NCBI GenBank assembly: GCA_009103225.1
Contig: RHPI01002823.1
Span: forward strand, 845,797-909,796
Reading direction: 5' to 3'
Length of the DNA: 64,000 bases
Source of the DNA: Chlorokybus atmophyticus
Taxonomy: Eukaryota; Streptophyta; Chlorokybophyceae; Chlorokybales; Chlorokybaceae
The notes under the pieces are model-generated. The model made no database searches, had not been told where the DNA came from, and was given only the letters and a program-made list of their open reading frames with translations. A program made the position numbers and the translations under genes. Below, piece by piece: positions 23,685 through 37,476 of this stretch. The first letter of the stretch is position 1, and the number at the start of each line of letters is the position of its first letter.

Positions 23685-26259
23685 TCAGATGTCTTGCAGT
23701 TGCAGTCTAATGAGCAGCGCCCTGGTTAATACGCACTGTGTCCATTCTTCTGAGTTTGAATCCCACTGGTGCTGCTCAGTCAACTGACTTAACGAATTGC
23801 GCGCCTCTGTCTGCTCGCAACGGACGGTGTAGCTCGCCTCCCGCATGATGCCCGCAACAGCGTCGCGCACAGCATCGTGTGTCACAATGCGATGGCCAGG
23901 GCGCAAACAAGATGTTATATGCTCGTCTCGGGCACTGATGAGCTGATAACCACATGACAAAGCTGCACGTGTGCCAGGAGTGGGTGTGGCCAACCAAGCA
24001 GGTGACGCATGGCTGTGCGGAACTCAAGTGGTGATCCGGGCGTGCAGAAACCGCGGTCTACCAAGCACCTGCGCCTCCTCCCGAAGCCGGCTGCAAGCGA
24101 GCAGTGTCCGCGACAGAGATCAATGCCAACTTTGTCTGTAGCTCAGCACGAGCGGTGGTGTCCATGGCTGTGGTGAGGTCCTGCTGCAGACGCAGGATCT
24201 GTAAGGTTGTGACAGCACCCAAGGTCTCTGGCGCAAAGTGTGGTGTCAGCTGAGCAGCCGCATCATGCAATGCTCGCTGGAAGGGGAGAGTGGTAGGAGG
24301 GCTCGAAGCAGTGACGATGGCAACAGTAAGGTCAGAATCGAGCGTGTACCCTACTGATGCAAAGCATCAAATGAGCTTAGACGCCGCCATCGCCCAACTG
24401 CTAACGAATGCTGCAGGCGCCATCTGGGCCGTAGCGCGCAGGCCAACGCCGCCCACATCAACAGGCAATGCTAGCTGCTGACGTACACGCGAGCTGAGCG
24501 CCTCTGGAACGTCCGCCAAATACATGACGTGGGCAAAGCTTTCTAGCAGAGCCTTGTCAAATGCTGACAGCTGCTCGCGAAAAGCTGCTGAAGGGGCCAC
24601 GGTCCTTATGAGGTAGGCAGGACGAGCAGCAATGCAGCGTGTCAGCAGCAAAGTGGCAATCTGCGGATCGCGCATGTGCCGTAGTACGCGCAACGCCGCC
24701 ATTGCCTGGTCCAAGTAACCAATGCGGGCAGCAGCAACGGTGGCATGCGAGCTTAAAGGCACCCCCAGCACAGTGAAGTCATTGACACTCGTGCGCACCT
24801 CCATTTAAAAGACGTCAGGAACCTCTAAACAGCTGAAAGCGCACGACTTGTCCCGGTGCACATGCGGGCCCGCTGGCTTCAGAGCTCGCACTTGCTCTGC
24901 TGCGGCCGCTACGTCCTCAGCCGGGCCAATGAAGATTGTGTCATCGGCGTACATGGAAGACAACACGGTGGTGTAGTGGGCAATATCATCACTAACTACG
25001 CGGGTATGCACGAGCGCGTACAGTAAACCGCTAGAGGATCGCCGCTGGGTGCCTGTTGAGGAAAAAATGCGCTTAATGCGGTCGTCTCCGCTGTACATCA
25101 GCAGCGAGGGAAAGCTGCAGAAGCATCGCACGAAGGGAATGAGAGGGGTGAAAGGGCCAGCCCACAACTCCTTGAACATGGCTGCGCGGTCGACAGAGTT
25201 GAAGGCGTTGGCGATGTCCAACTGTAGCACCACATGCTCAAGGTGGGTGTCCAACACCGCGCGTATGCCATGCGCCACTATCCCAGCACCACCGCGGGTG
25301 GCAACTCCTTACTGCCATGGCTTAAAGTGTGTCGCAGCAGTGTCGCGCACTGACGACGAGAGTGTTCGTGCTGTCAGGCGTTGCAAGATGTCCCCCATTG
25401 CGATCAGACGCACGCCACCTGTAGGCTTCTCCAGCGCGATTAAGGTGCAGACCGACAAAGCAGTTGCCACACGGCNNNNNNNNNNNNNNNNNNNNNNNNN
25501 NNNNNNNNNNNNNNNNNNNNNNNNNNNNNNNNNNNNNNNNNNNNNNNNNNNNNNNNNNNNNNNNNNNNNNCCCCTCCCCAGCTAGCACGGTGCATATACG
25601 ATGCAGGGACAATATCGCCAAAGTATGGCCATTGCCGCCAACTGGGAATAACTGGCGCAGATGATCATACGACCAACCATTAGGGCCCCCTGCGCTCCGC
25701 CGCTACGATGTGTGGCCAGGGACGTGCGGAATGTGGTCACATTAAACTCCAGCTGCGCCTCCGGTGTAAAGTTTGCCACCCACTCAGGTGTCATGAAAGA
25801 TGGCAGGGGATGCAAACGACGCAGCTCCGAGCATATCGCTGCGGATAGTGGTGCTGGTGCTGCCGGCGTCAAAGCTGCACACGCGCGCCGCAACTTGCCA
25901 ACCTGCCCCAAATGCTCAGCTCGTCGTAGCGGCCGCCGTCGGGTCGTCCGCAATTGCAGGTGGCTGCCGCAATGCACGCCTCCTTGCACACAAGTCCTTG
26001 CGCTCTCGCAACAACTGCTCCCACTCCCTAAGCAAGAAACGCAAACGCTGCTGCAGCAACCGGACTGCCTGCCCGTGGGCGCCAGCATAACGCAAAAGAG
26101 ACAGCAGCCTCGGCAGCAACAGCTATAAGAACCAGCTAGCAATGTCATCGCCATCCACACCAATACGCGAGAAGCATAGAGCAATAGCATGGGAGAAGTT
26201 TGCTCTAACTGCATAAGGGATGACTCATGTCCTTCGGAAGGACACGAAGTCTTGGCCAT
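23685..26259 (-). pseudogene. Decayed retroelement with reverse transcriptase domain
   Basis: Read on the minus strand, fragments of one polyprotein follow in order: an N-terminal region (near 25700-25900; LRRLHPLPS), EKPTGGVRLIAMGDILQRLT, the RT palm QLDIANAFNSVDRAAMF, then SSTGTQ, then the catalytic YADD (SSMYADDTIFIGP), thumb-like sequence, and a C-terminal part (EFRTAMRHLLGWPHP; GHRIVTHDAVRDAVAGI). It is broken by in-frame stops near 25311, at 24805-24807, 24364-24366 and about 24058, and by frameshifts near 24040-23990. The catalytic-side QGDPL motif is present only in a shifted frame, between two compensating small indels. A 95-N gap (25476-25570) hides part. It resembles a chromosomal RT lineage common in algae and plants; LTRs were not found, so the class (non-LTR or other) is open. 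It is not functional. Confidence 0.85.
23712..23777 (+). other. tRNA-like relic overlapping the retroelement 3' end
   Basis: GAGCAGC and GCTGCTC form a perfect 7-bp acceptor-like stem around a 66-base body with GGTTAATACGC (D-arm-like) and AGTTTGAATCCC (a good B-box). It is about 6-10 bases too short for a tRNA, so it is a truncated tRNA or SINE piece. Its position at the 3' end of the retroelement could be coincidence. Confidence 0.35.
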
Positions 26260-28433
26260 CTGATTCGAGTTCGGATGGCATGTCTAGGCTCAAGATCCAA
26301 GCCCAAGATAACTCCGGCACACTGGCAGTGAGGGTTGGCAAGCTAAGATAGAAACCTTTCTTAGCAGGCTGTGGCGTGCAGATAATTCTCTCACCTAAAT
26401 GCTAAATTAACAAGTTTAATGGGCAAAAATAATGCACACGTCATGACATGCGGCAATGATTAACGTCGGCATCATGTACGCAGGTAATTGAAGTCTAAAC
26501 CAAGTAGGATCTGTATACCTATGACATGAATACGCATAAATACTTGGTTTCGCTAAAGGATCATTCTACGATATGCACAAGTGCCGCACGACGTCACATT
26601 GCGCACGAACTGTTGTTCGTGAAGCGTGTTGCTTCACACCACAATCGATATTTAAAATCACCGAAGATGTTGCAATTGGCTCGTGTTATGAAATTTTGCG
26701 ATGTATACGGGTATGTTTATTGGTACCAACGGATGAATAACAACACATCAATAAAACGGAAGCATGGTGGGTACCATTATATATATTTGCTAAGATATGC
26801 ACATTAAGCATGCATAAAGTGAAGCTTGAATGACACGTTGTTATATCATGTTGTTCGTAGAGTAGACTACAATGTTACATATATTTCATATCGGTAATGT
26901 TGTGCGCGTGACATATAATATAATACAGGGACCATATCAACAGCTGCAGCACAAAAAGCAACCCCTCAACCATTTAAATCACCTTTTCACAACCAGTTAA
27001 AGGGATGGCTGGTTGCTATGTGCAGCTATGTAGTGACAAACAGGGCAAGCATGGCAAACCAAGATGACAGCAGGCAGCGCTCAGCTGTATGATATTAATG
27101 TAATTATTATTTTAAGGATGTCGCTTGTTTGTTGAGTTGACGGCTACAACTCATATGATTTAATGAATGCCTGTCGGATACCAGTTAACCGTCTACTTCG
27201 CGATTGCTTTGTTGATCTCCATGCCAGTGCATGCGATCAAGTGATTGCATGCGTTGTCATGCATTTGCCAGCCCCTTCTCACTATACAGCAGCAATCATC
27301 ACAAAGCAGCTGTATCAATTATTTCATTAAGTATTGTAACCATGTTCCAACACGTGATGTACTGTGCTAGCAACCTGTTACCACGTTCAATATACGTTGG
27401 CTAAACCTGATATGCAATGTGTGAATTTGCTTGTTAACCCAACCGTTGATATTGTTGTGTGGTACTTTGCAAACAGTCGATGACTGCCAGAGCAGTGGCA
27501 AAATGGCAGTCTGCCATAGTTGTTGTCCATGACGTGATCTAGTGTCACGCATGTGACACTAGATCATTGGATGTTGCAGCGTTACTCACGCCAGCGTCAC
27601 AGCTTCACCAACACATGCAGCCGCTTTTTCCGGGCGCTGTCAGAAGGCTCAATCAAACCGACCGGCAGCCAGTCGTCCAGTTTAACAAGAAGACCGGCGC
27701 GGAATCTGCATTTCTCGTTTCGAGTCGAAGAGTGGTGAGCGCCTCTGATTGGCTCCACCAGTCAATGTCCGGACGGTGGGCCTGTGGCCGCCACACGGTA
27801 TAAGAGCCTAAACCAGCCTGAAACAGCTCCCCAGGTTCCCCTTTTTGCGCGGAGTGTCGTTATGTAGCATAAATATCCCCGTTCTTCTCCGGCGTGTAGA
27901 TAATAGCAAACCGCTCTAGAGTTGATAAGTACGAGCGGGTGACCGGCCTGTAGCGGCCGAATGCGCAAAGTCTTTTAGCCACGGGCGGGCAGATCCAGAT
28001 CTGCCGTACCAGTGTAGCCCTTTCGGCCATAAAGAGAGGCAGGCGACCGGTTGTGCCTAAAAGCGCAAGTAGTGGCGGACCTTGCGAACCGGTTGTATAA
28101 CCCTCCGACACCGGACCCTAAGAAAGGCAACCTATTAGGCGGCGAAAGGTTGCGCGCACGATTGAAGTCTTGAACTAAGTCGCGTTGAGGCACAAGTGCG
28201 GAAAAAGTGCAAGGAGCGACTCGAAAAGGACTTTAGGTGACAAATGTGTTGGTAGGCTGCACGCAAAGCGGCGGCGGCGGTGTGGCTCTTAGTGGCGGCG
28301 GCAGCTGTGAGGTGGGCGCCGGCAGCGGTGAGGAGGCGCCGGAGGTCGGTGGAGCACCAACGTGTTGCGGTTATCGCCAGGTGCAGGCGGGGGAAAGCGC
28401 CCGTGACGCCCCGGGGCCGCCGCTGCCTGGAGA
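26260..28433. other. Intergenic; no gene seen
   Basis: AT-rich to about 27500, then GC-richer DNA up to the GOGAT start. It includes a perfect hairpin (separate entry) and repeated ACCGG/CCGGT words between 27650 and 28130, possibly decayed transposon sequence. The GOGAT promoter and leader should lie in the last few hundred bases; I saw no telo-box or E2F consensus there. Confidence 0.5.
27536..27565. repeat. Perfect 13-bp stem hairpin
   Basis: GATCTAGTGTCAC and GTGACACTAGATC surround a GCAT loop. It lies in intergenic DNA 870 bases upstream of GOGAT. Confidence 0.9.
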
Positions 28434-31400
28434 ATGGCTGCAGCGGCGGCGGCGGTAGCTGTGTTGCCAGCTGTGCGGTCAGCAGGGCAAGCAGAATGTC
28501 AGCAAGCTGGTGCTTCGGCTGGAAGGCGGCCTCAGCTTAGGTCGGTTGCGCCTCAGGGTTTGCGTTGCGGGTTTGGGGTGTCGTCGCTGAAGCAGCAGAA
28601 ATGGGGTGTTGGCGCCTCCGCCCTCAGGCGGCAACGAGGCATGCTGCCGCAGTGGAACGGCCCTTCCAGATGTCCACCTGTATGCATGAGCCACTCAGCC
28701 ATCCCCAAGGCTGCCGGCCTGTTCAACCCCGAGGAGGACAAGGACGCTTGCGGCGTTGGCTTCATCGCCGACCTGGACAAAAAGGTACTTCTGCACAGTG
28801 CTTGCAAGCAGCTGCGCTTTGCTACCAGCTGCTACCTTCAAATTAGCGTCATGCGTCAGTTGAGCTCGCTCCACCAAGACATAGTTTGGCTAATTTGCTG
28901 CTTTCTGCTGCGCAGTACACTCGAGCCACGGTGCAGGATGCTTTGAACATGCTCATCCGCATGGTAGGTCGTGTTGGTGCCACATTGGACGTGTTGTAAG
29001 CTTCGTTGCGTGCTGCTCTGACATGCATGCAGGGAATAACGATGATCACTTGATTGTCAGGCACATCGAGGGGCTTGTGGCTGCGAAAAAGAAACGGGTG
29101 ATGGTGCTGGCATCCTGGCAGCTATCCCCTACGAGTTCTTTGCGGATGTCATCGAGAAAGAGCAGGGCATCACGCTGCCAGCGGTATGTTGGCAATTGCC
29201 ATCTGCACAATTGTCAAAACAGGTTGCCGATTGCGGCTGTGCGGCCACTTGTGTGCATGCTGTGCTGCAGTGCCTGTCCAGAGCACTTTGCTTTTTTTTA
29301 ATCAGAACTATACAAAAGCGTTAGCCTACCACTCTGCTTTTGCTCCGCATTGTTGAACTCACTGCTTGCATGCAGGATGGGCGCTACGGGTTGGGTATGG
29401 TGTTCCTGCCAAAGGATGAGGCTAAGCGGGAGCAGTGCCGGAACGACTTCAATAAAACTGCCGAGCAACTGGGACACCGCGTGATCTGCTGGCGCACAGT
29501 TCCTGTTGACAAGACAGGCATTGGAAAGTCCGCTCTTGGTGAGTGAAAGCCTGCATGCGGTGTTGAGCCAGTACTTGCCTGAAGGATAACGGGTCATGCA
29601 TGGCTTCCTATTCCTATTCCTATCTATTGTTACCATGACTAAGGGTTTGACCCTTGACGTGATTGCAGCTGTTGAGCCGGTAGTTGAGCAAGTGTTTGTC
29701 ACAATGCGAAGCAAGGAGGACTCCGGCATGACGTCAAACCAGCAGATGTATCTGCTTCGCAAGCTGGCAAAGCGCGCGGCAAAGCAGTCTAGGGGGCTCG
29801 CAGGTGACGCCTATTTGGACGACTTCTACATCTGCTCGCTGTCCAACCGGACAGTTGTTTACAAGGGGCAGCTGACACCTGCACAAGTTAGCACATACTA
29901 CTTGGATTTGCAGAACGAGCAGTTTACATCATATATGGCTCTTGTGCATTCCCGCTTCAGCACAAACACATTCCCATCATGGGACCGTGCTCAGCCACTG
30001 CGGTTTCTCGGGCACAATGGCGAGATCAACACGCTCAAAGGTAATGGGCACTTTCAGCTAGGCAATGGGTATGGAGCCATGTTGCATGGATACAAGGCTG
30101 CCTGTGTGTCACTATTCACCCAAAGTTGATCGGGTGTGCAGGCAATAAAAATTGGATGCGCGCTCGCGAGGGGCTGCTCAAGCTGGACTTTCTGCCGCGA
30201 GGAGCGGAAGAAGCGTTCCTGCCAGTGATTGAGAGTGGCATGTCGGACTCCGGTGCCTTTGATGCCGTCCTGGAACTTCTTGTCAACTGCGGTCGCAGCA
30301 TCCCGGAGGCCATGATGATGATGATCCCAGAGGCGTGGCAGAATGACTCGCTCATGGCTCAGGAGCGCAGAGACTTCTACCAGTTTCACAGTGCTCTGCA
30401 GGAGCCCTGGGACGGCCCGGCTTTGGTCTCTTTCACCGATGGCCGCTTCCTTGGAGCAACCCTGGACCGCAACGGTCTACGGCCAGGTAGATTCTACATC
30501 ACCAAGGACCGTAAGGTGGTCATGGCCTCAGAGGTTGGAGTGGTGGACATCCGGCCAGAGGATGTCGCGCGGAAGGGTCGGTTGCAGCCCGGCAACATTT
30601 TCCTTGTGGACTTTGACGAGGGCCGAGTTGTTACAGATCAGGAGCTGAAGCATCGCATTTGCACAACGAGGCCTTATGGTGACTGGATCAGCAGACAAGT
30701 TGTTGATTTGGACTCCCTGTCTGTTCCCTCACCGCCCTCTCCACCTGCGCTTGGCAGTCCTGACGTGGACACGGATTTAGGGTTGTCGGGGATTCTTCCA
30801 CAGCTCCGTGCCTATGGTTACACTGTTGAGTCGCTTGACATGCTGCTGACCCCAATCGTCAATACGGGTACTACCTCCGCAGTGAGTCCATACATACTTT
30901 GATGAGGCGTGTGGTGTGTGTGTCGTGTGCTTTGACACAATGCTTTTCCGCGTAGGATCTGAGCCCCTTGGGTCCATGGGCAACGATACGCCCTTGGCAT
31001 GTCTGTCTGACAGGCCCAAGCTGCTGTATGAATACTTTAAGCAGCTCTTTGCACAGGTACTGCAACTATTGAGTCGCGCGTGTGCACATGAGTATTCTTG
31101 TGAGTGCGCTTTTGTGCAGCTGCAGCATGACACCGCACTGCATCAGCAGCTCACACTTCTCTTGGACATTTAGGTCACCAATCCGCCTATTGACCCCATC
31201 CGAGAGAAGCTTGTCACATCAACAGAGTGTCTTATTGGCCCTGAGGGGGACTTGACGACAACCACTGAAGAGCAGGCGCACAGATTGCGCCTCAAGCGAC
31301 CATTAATTGACACAATGCAGTTGGAAGTGTTGAAGAACACAGATGATGAGGACTTCAGGACGAAGGTCATCGATGCAACATTTGCGCGCAGTGACGGCCC

Positions 31401-34400
31401 TGATGGGCTTGAGGCTGCTTTGAACCGCATTTGCTCTGAGGCCAGCGAGGCCATTGAGGAAGGGTACAAGATGCTCGTGCTGTCCGACCGCGCGATGTCC
31501 GCAGAGCGGGTTGCTGTGAGCCCGTTGCTGGCCGGGCCAGCGGTGCACCATCACCTCGTCCAGAACCTGACACGTGCGCGCGTGGGGCTTGTGGTGGAAA
31601 CAGGAGAAGCTCGCGAAGTGCATCACTTCTGCTGCCTTGTTGGCTTTGGTGTTGATGCCATCTGCCCGTATGTGGCATTGGAAACTATCTTCCGCCTGCA
31701 GGTGTGATGGGTGCAGATGCCATGATGTTGCTCGGTAGTGACGCACTTATTGCGCAAGCAACACATGTGTCCTAATGTGCAACCTACTGTTACTCAGATT
31801 GAAGGCAAGATCAAGCCCAAGAAGGACGGCGAATTGCACACACGCCCAGAATTGACGAACATCTTCATTGATGCGGTCAATGATGGCATGCTGAAGGTAC
31901 GTCAGCTGCTTTGGCAATCGAGGTGAATAGTATTGACACGCTGTGTTATTCAGGTGATGGCCAAGATGGGTATCTCCACCTTGCAGTCATATAAGGGAGC
32001 ACAGATCTTTGAAGCACTTGGTCTTGGAGAGTCCGTTGTCAGCATGTGCTTCAGGGGCACTCCTAGCCGTGTTGGTGGTGTAGGGTTCCATCAGGTCAGG
32101 GTTCCTGTCTGCGAGTCATATACAGTGTGTGGCGAAGCATTGCATTGTATCAGTTTTGTAAATTATTGTCCCTCTGTCACAGCTGGGCAAGGATGCCTTG
32201 AGACTGCATGAGGATGGCTTCCCGTCACGCAAGATGCCAGAGGGCAGTGCGGATGCGAAAGCCCTTCCCAATCCCGGTGACTACCACTGGCGTGGTGGCG
32301 CTAATGCTGAGCTGCATCTGAACGACCCTGCTGGCATGGCGGCTCTGCAGGAGGCTGCCCGCACAAACAGCGCCTACGCATACAAGCGCTATGCTGAGAT
32401 TGTCAACAACATGAACAAGCGCTGCAACCTGCGCGGCATGCTGAGGTTTAAGGAGGGCACACCCATTCCTATCGACGAGGTTGAGCCCGCTCAGAATATT
32501 GTTCGCCGCTTCTGCACAGGCGCCATGAGCTATGGAAGCATTTCACTGGAAGCACATCAGGTCAGTTGCATGGTTCATCGGCTTTGGTTTCTGTGTGATT
32601 TCCCCAAGTCTAGTCGTTGGCAGATACAATTCTGCATGCCTCTTTGGTCAACTGTGATGACAATCGTGCTGTACCAGACTCTTGCGGTCGCTATGAATGC
32701 TCTTGGTGGGAAGAGCAACACTGGTGAGGGAGGTGAGAACCCCAGGCGTATCGAGCCTCTGCCTGACGGTAGCATGAACCCACTGCGCAGCTCCATCAAG
32801 CAAGTCGCCTCTGGCCGCTTTGGTGTGACAGCCTACTACCTGACCAATGCGGATGAGATCCAGATCAAGATGGCACAGGGTGCCAAGCCAGGAGAAGGTG
32901 GTGAACTCCCGGGACACAAGGTCATTGGTGACATCGCTGTGACCCGCTCCTCAACTGAGGGTGTGGGTCTCATCTCCCCACCTCCTCATCACGACATCTA
33001 CTCCATTGAGGATTTGGCCCAGCTCATCTACGACCTCAAGAATGCCAACCCTGGGGCACGCGTCTCCGTAAAGCTGGTGTCTGAGAATGGTGTCGGCGTT
33101 GTGGCGGCTGGTGTGGTCAAGGGACACGCTGACCATGTAAGTGTTGCAAGTTACACTGTTGACTATGGGGCTGTTCCACTGGTTTTGTTGCAGTTGGACC
33201 ACATGATGCTGTGCGTGTGTGTAAGCTGAGGTTGTACTCTAACAAGGTTGGCTTTACCATTCAGGTCCTCATCTCTGGCCATGATGGTGGTACTGGTGCG
33301 TCTCGTTGGACTGGTATCAAGGCCGCGGGCTTGCCGTGGGAGCTGGGTCTTGCTGAGACCCATCAGACGCTGGTAGCCAACGACCTACGAGGCCGCACGA
33401 CACTGCAGACTGACGGCCAGATGAAGACTGGACGGGATGTCGCCATTGCTGCTCTGCTAGGTGCTGAGGAGTTTGGCTTCTCCACTGCTCCTCTTATCAC
33501 CCTCGGATGCATCATGATGCGCAAGTGCCACACCAACACGTGCCCAGTTGGCATTGCAACTCAGGTAGGCGTTGTTAATGCGCGCGACAATTGTGTGAGT
33601 GAGAAGAGCATTCAAGAGCTTACTGCTATCATGTTGGTTACAGGATCCCATCCTTCGCGCAAAGTTTACAGGTCAGCCAGAACATGTCATCAACTTCTTC
33701 TTCATGCTGGCGGAAGAAGTCCGCGAATACATGGCACAGATGGGGTTCAAAACCATGCAAGAGATGGTAAGTGTTGTGAATTGCAGCTGTTAGAAGTGGC
33801 GGTCAAGGTGACACGTATCTGACACACACTGATCTGCACAGGTGGGAAGAGCGGACATGCTGGAGCCAGACCCGGAAGTGATGTCCAATGAGAAGTTGAA
33901 GGATCTGGACCTGAGCAGGATTTTGCTGCCTGCGGCCACTTTGCGTCCTGATGCTGCGCAGTATTGCATAGCCCAGCAAGATCATGAACTGGAGCTTGCA
34001 CTCGACCAGGAGCTGATCAGGCAGGCAAAGCCCGCTCTACAGAAGCCGGCCATCCCGGCTTACTTTGAGCTCCCCATTGTCAATGTGAATCGTGCTGTGG
34101 GCACAATGTTGTCGCATCGCATCACACAGGTGCGCCAATGTTGTATGTAGTTTATCTTGCCTATGGCACAGATTTTATGTAGCAGCCGTCAGGGCATGAA
34201 GCGACAATGACACCACAACTTCCTCACTTGCTGTGTAGGTGCATGGTCGCCCAGGCTTGCCACCAGCCACAGTGCATTGCAAGTTTACTGGCCATGCTGG
34301 GCAGTCGTTTGGAGCCTTCCTTGCCCCTGGCATCTTTCTCGAGCTTGAGGGCGATGCGAACGATTATGTGGGCAAGGTAAGTTGGTGGCAGTAGTAGTCA

Positions 34401-37400
34401 CCTGTGTCAAAGCAGACTTCAGCGAGCACTACTCTATTGTTGCTGAAGTGAGAGATGCTGAAGTCTCTGGCGAATGTTTCAGGGCCTGTCTGGAGGAAAG
34501 GTGGTTGTGTATCCCGACCAGAAGGCTACCTTCAAGGCAGAGGAGAACATTGTGATTGGTAATGTTGCGCTGTATGGTGCCACTTCTGGCGAGGCATACA
34601 TCAGGGGTATTGCCGCGGAGCGCTTTGCCGTCAGGAACTCTGGTGCACAGGCGGTTGTTGAAGGTAAGCTTTCCTGCAGGAGGGCCTGTTGCTGCATTCT
34701 CAGGCATTGATTCTGATCATGTAACTGCACCAGGTGTCGGTGACCATGGCTGCGAGTACATGACTGGTGGTGTGGTGGTTATCCTTGGCAAAACTGGTCG
34801 CAACTTTGCAGCTGGCATGAGCGGCGGTGTTGCCTACGTGCTCAATGAAGCTGGCAGCTTTCCGAACCTTGTTGATCGGCGTTTGGTTGACCTGGAGGAG
34901 ATGACTGACGAGGATTCTGTTCAAGTACGCAGTCTGTCCAGCAACTGTGCACCAGCACACTGCACTCATGCGTTAGTGCTAATTGCTGTTTTTTGTATCT
35001 GCAGGTGAAGTCTCTGATTCAGCGCCACAAGCTGCATACCGCTTCAACTTTGGCTGCCCGGGTGCTCAAAAATTGGGATGAGCTTGCGCCCAAGTTTGTC
35101 AAAGTCATGCCGAGGGACTACAAGAAGGCCCTTCAGCTCATCAAAGCCAATCAATCGTCACAGAGCCCTGAGGAGGTTGAGGAGAAGCGCCTGCAGCAGA
35201 CCGACGCCTTCAAGGAGCTTCAGCGCCTGGTGGCAAACAAGGCGCCGCCCCGTCCAAGCAAGCAGGCTGATGCCGTCAAGGCTCGCGGCTTCATTAAGTA
35301 TGAGCGGGAGTCGCTGCCATACAGGCCTGCAGAGGAGAGGGTCAAGGACTGGGGCGAGGTCCTTGCGCACGCCTCATCTAAGGAGGAGGTTGAAGAGAAG
35401 TCGGCTCTGCTCAAGACCCAGGCCGCACGCTGCATGGACTGTGGGACGCCCTTCTGCCATCAGTCTGGCAGCGGCTGCCCCATCGGCAACAAGATCCCAG
35501 AGTGGAATGACCTAGTGCATCACGGCCGCTGGCGTGAGGCTTACGACCGCCTCATGGAGACCAATAACTTCCCTGAGTTCACTGGCCGCGTGTGTCCCGC
35601 ACCCTGCGAGGGGTCATGTGTCTTGGGCATCATTGAGAACCCCGTCAGCATCAAGACCATCGAGTGCACCATCATCGACCATGCTTTCGAGCAAGGGTGG
35701 GTTGTGCCAAGGCCCCCAACCATGCGCACCGGAATGAAGGTTGCTGTCGTTGGGTCTGGCCCTGCAGGCATGGCTGCTGCGGACCAGCTCAATAAAGCTG
35801 GACACACAGTCACGGTGTATGAGCGGGCTGACCGCATTGGCGGGCTTATGATGTACGGGGTGCCCAACATGAAGACAGACAAGATAGGTGTTGTCCAGCG
35901 TCGTGTTGACATCATGGCTGCTGAGGGCATTAGTTTTGTCACCAATGCTCACATCGGTCAGGAGGGCCACCCAGACATCCACGACTTGTACAGGTGAGCT
36001 TGGTGGTGGCTGTTGTTAACCATGCTTCTTGCGTCGCATATGTACTGATTGTGAACCCACATTGCAGGGACAATGATGCCGTGGTGCTGGCTGTTGGTGC
36101 AACAAAGCCCCGCGATCTGCCTGTGCCTGGCCGAGAGCTGAAGGGGGTGCATTACGCCATGGACTTCCTTACCGCCAATACAAAGAGCCTGCTGGACTCC
36201 CAGCTTCAGGACGGCAACTACATTAGCGCTGCCGGCAAGAAGGTTGTTGTGATCGGCGGCGGCGACACGGGCACCGATTGCATTGGCACGTCCCTTCGTC
36301 ACGGCTGCACGGAGCTTGTCAACCTGGAGCTCATGTCGCAGCCGCCTCCCGCGCGCGCTCCGGGCAACCCGTGGCCGCAGTGGCCGCGCGTCTTCCGCAC
36401 CGACTACGGCCACCAGGAAGCCATTGCCACTGTCGGCAAGGGTGAGGACCCGCGCAAGTTCGAGGTGCTCACCAAGGAGTTCATCGGTGACGAGCAGGGC
36501 AATGTCAAGGGGATCAAGACTGTGGAGGTGCGCTGGTCCTTCCCAAAGGGCGGACGACCGGTGATGGAAGAGATTGAAGGCTCTGAGCGCATTATTGACG
36601 CCGACCTCGTGCTGTTGGCTATGGGCTTCCTCGGGCCAGAGCAGCGACTGGCCGAGCAGCTGAGTTTGGACACCGATCAGCGCAGCAACTTCAAGGCTGA
36701 CTTCGGCAAGTTCTCCACATCCATCCCTGGTAAAGCTACTTGGTTGCATACATAGCAAGATTGGTTGGCAACAACCCTGCTACTGGTTCGCGCATGCTGC
36801 ATGTGTCACTCAAGCCTAACACTACACTGTTCTCGCCAGGTGTTTTTGCTGCGGGCGACTGCAGGCGAGGCCAGAGCCTGGTCGTGTGGGCTATTGCAGA
36901 AGGCCGCGGAACTGCGCAGAACGTGGATGACTATCTGCTTCAGAAGCTGCAGAAGCGGTTGCAGGAGCAGAACGGCCATGATGGCAACGACCGTGTCTGG
37001 CCTGTGCAGGTGCGCTGCACTTGCGTAGTTCTATTGCTAGCTGTACTTGTTATTGTCGCGTCGTGTTTACCACCTGTGCTTGCTGCGAACAGGAAGCATT
37101 GGCAAATGGCACCAATGGTACACTTGCTGCTACCAACGGTACCACCAATGGTACCACAACAACCGACTCAACAAGTGATGAGGACGCCAAGCGGCCTTAT
37201 CCCGAGGGTAAGCTGTGGCTTACAGTTCATGCTTGTGACTTGGTCACAGCAGTCACCACCTCACTGTACATTAAACGGTGCATGGCATCTGATGGGGTTG
37301 TTGCCTTTGCAGGTGCAGAAAAGGCCAAAGAGGAGGCCTTTGAAGTCTGTCTGGCGGTTGGTGCCGATGAAGACTCTCCTGATGTGGACAGGTGTGTTGA

Positions 37401-37476
37401 GCTGAGCACCATGGCAGCTGGCTATGGCGCTGAAGAAGGTCTGGATAGTGTTGTGCCCGGCTCCGACTCGTACTAA
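28434..37476 (+). CDS. GLT1: NADH-dependent glutamate synthase (GOGAT), single-chain
   Basis: Twenty-three exons, the first 28434-28784 and the last 37313-37476, join in frame to 2269 residues. GOGAT makes two glutamates from glutamine and 2-oxoglutarate using NADH. Residues 1-105 form an Ala/Gln/Arg-rich presequence. Cys106 ([10 protein letters not shown]) is the expected mature N-terminal nucleophile of the type II glutaminase domain. [16 protein letters not shown] and [10 protein letters not shown] follow. The FMN domain ends with [16 protein letters not shown] (Cys1245, 1251, 1256), the 3Fe-4S ligands. The glutamate-synthase repeat domain ([11 protein letters not shown]) precedes the fused small-subunit part: [13 protein letters not shown] and [12 protein letters not shown] Fe-S ligands (near 1710), the FAD site [10 protein letters not shown] (near 1815) and the NADH site [13 protein letters not shown] (near 1958). 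The fused reductase half distinguishes it from ferredoxin-GOGAT. The C-terminal tail has an NGT-repeat linker and an acidic end, probably dispensable. Exons are phase-consistent throughout. Confidence 0.97.

Noticed and set aside
35958-36758. 266-codon open frame antisense to GOGAT
   Set aside because: It mirrors conserved GOGAT exons and has no family features of its own.
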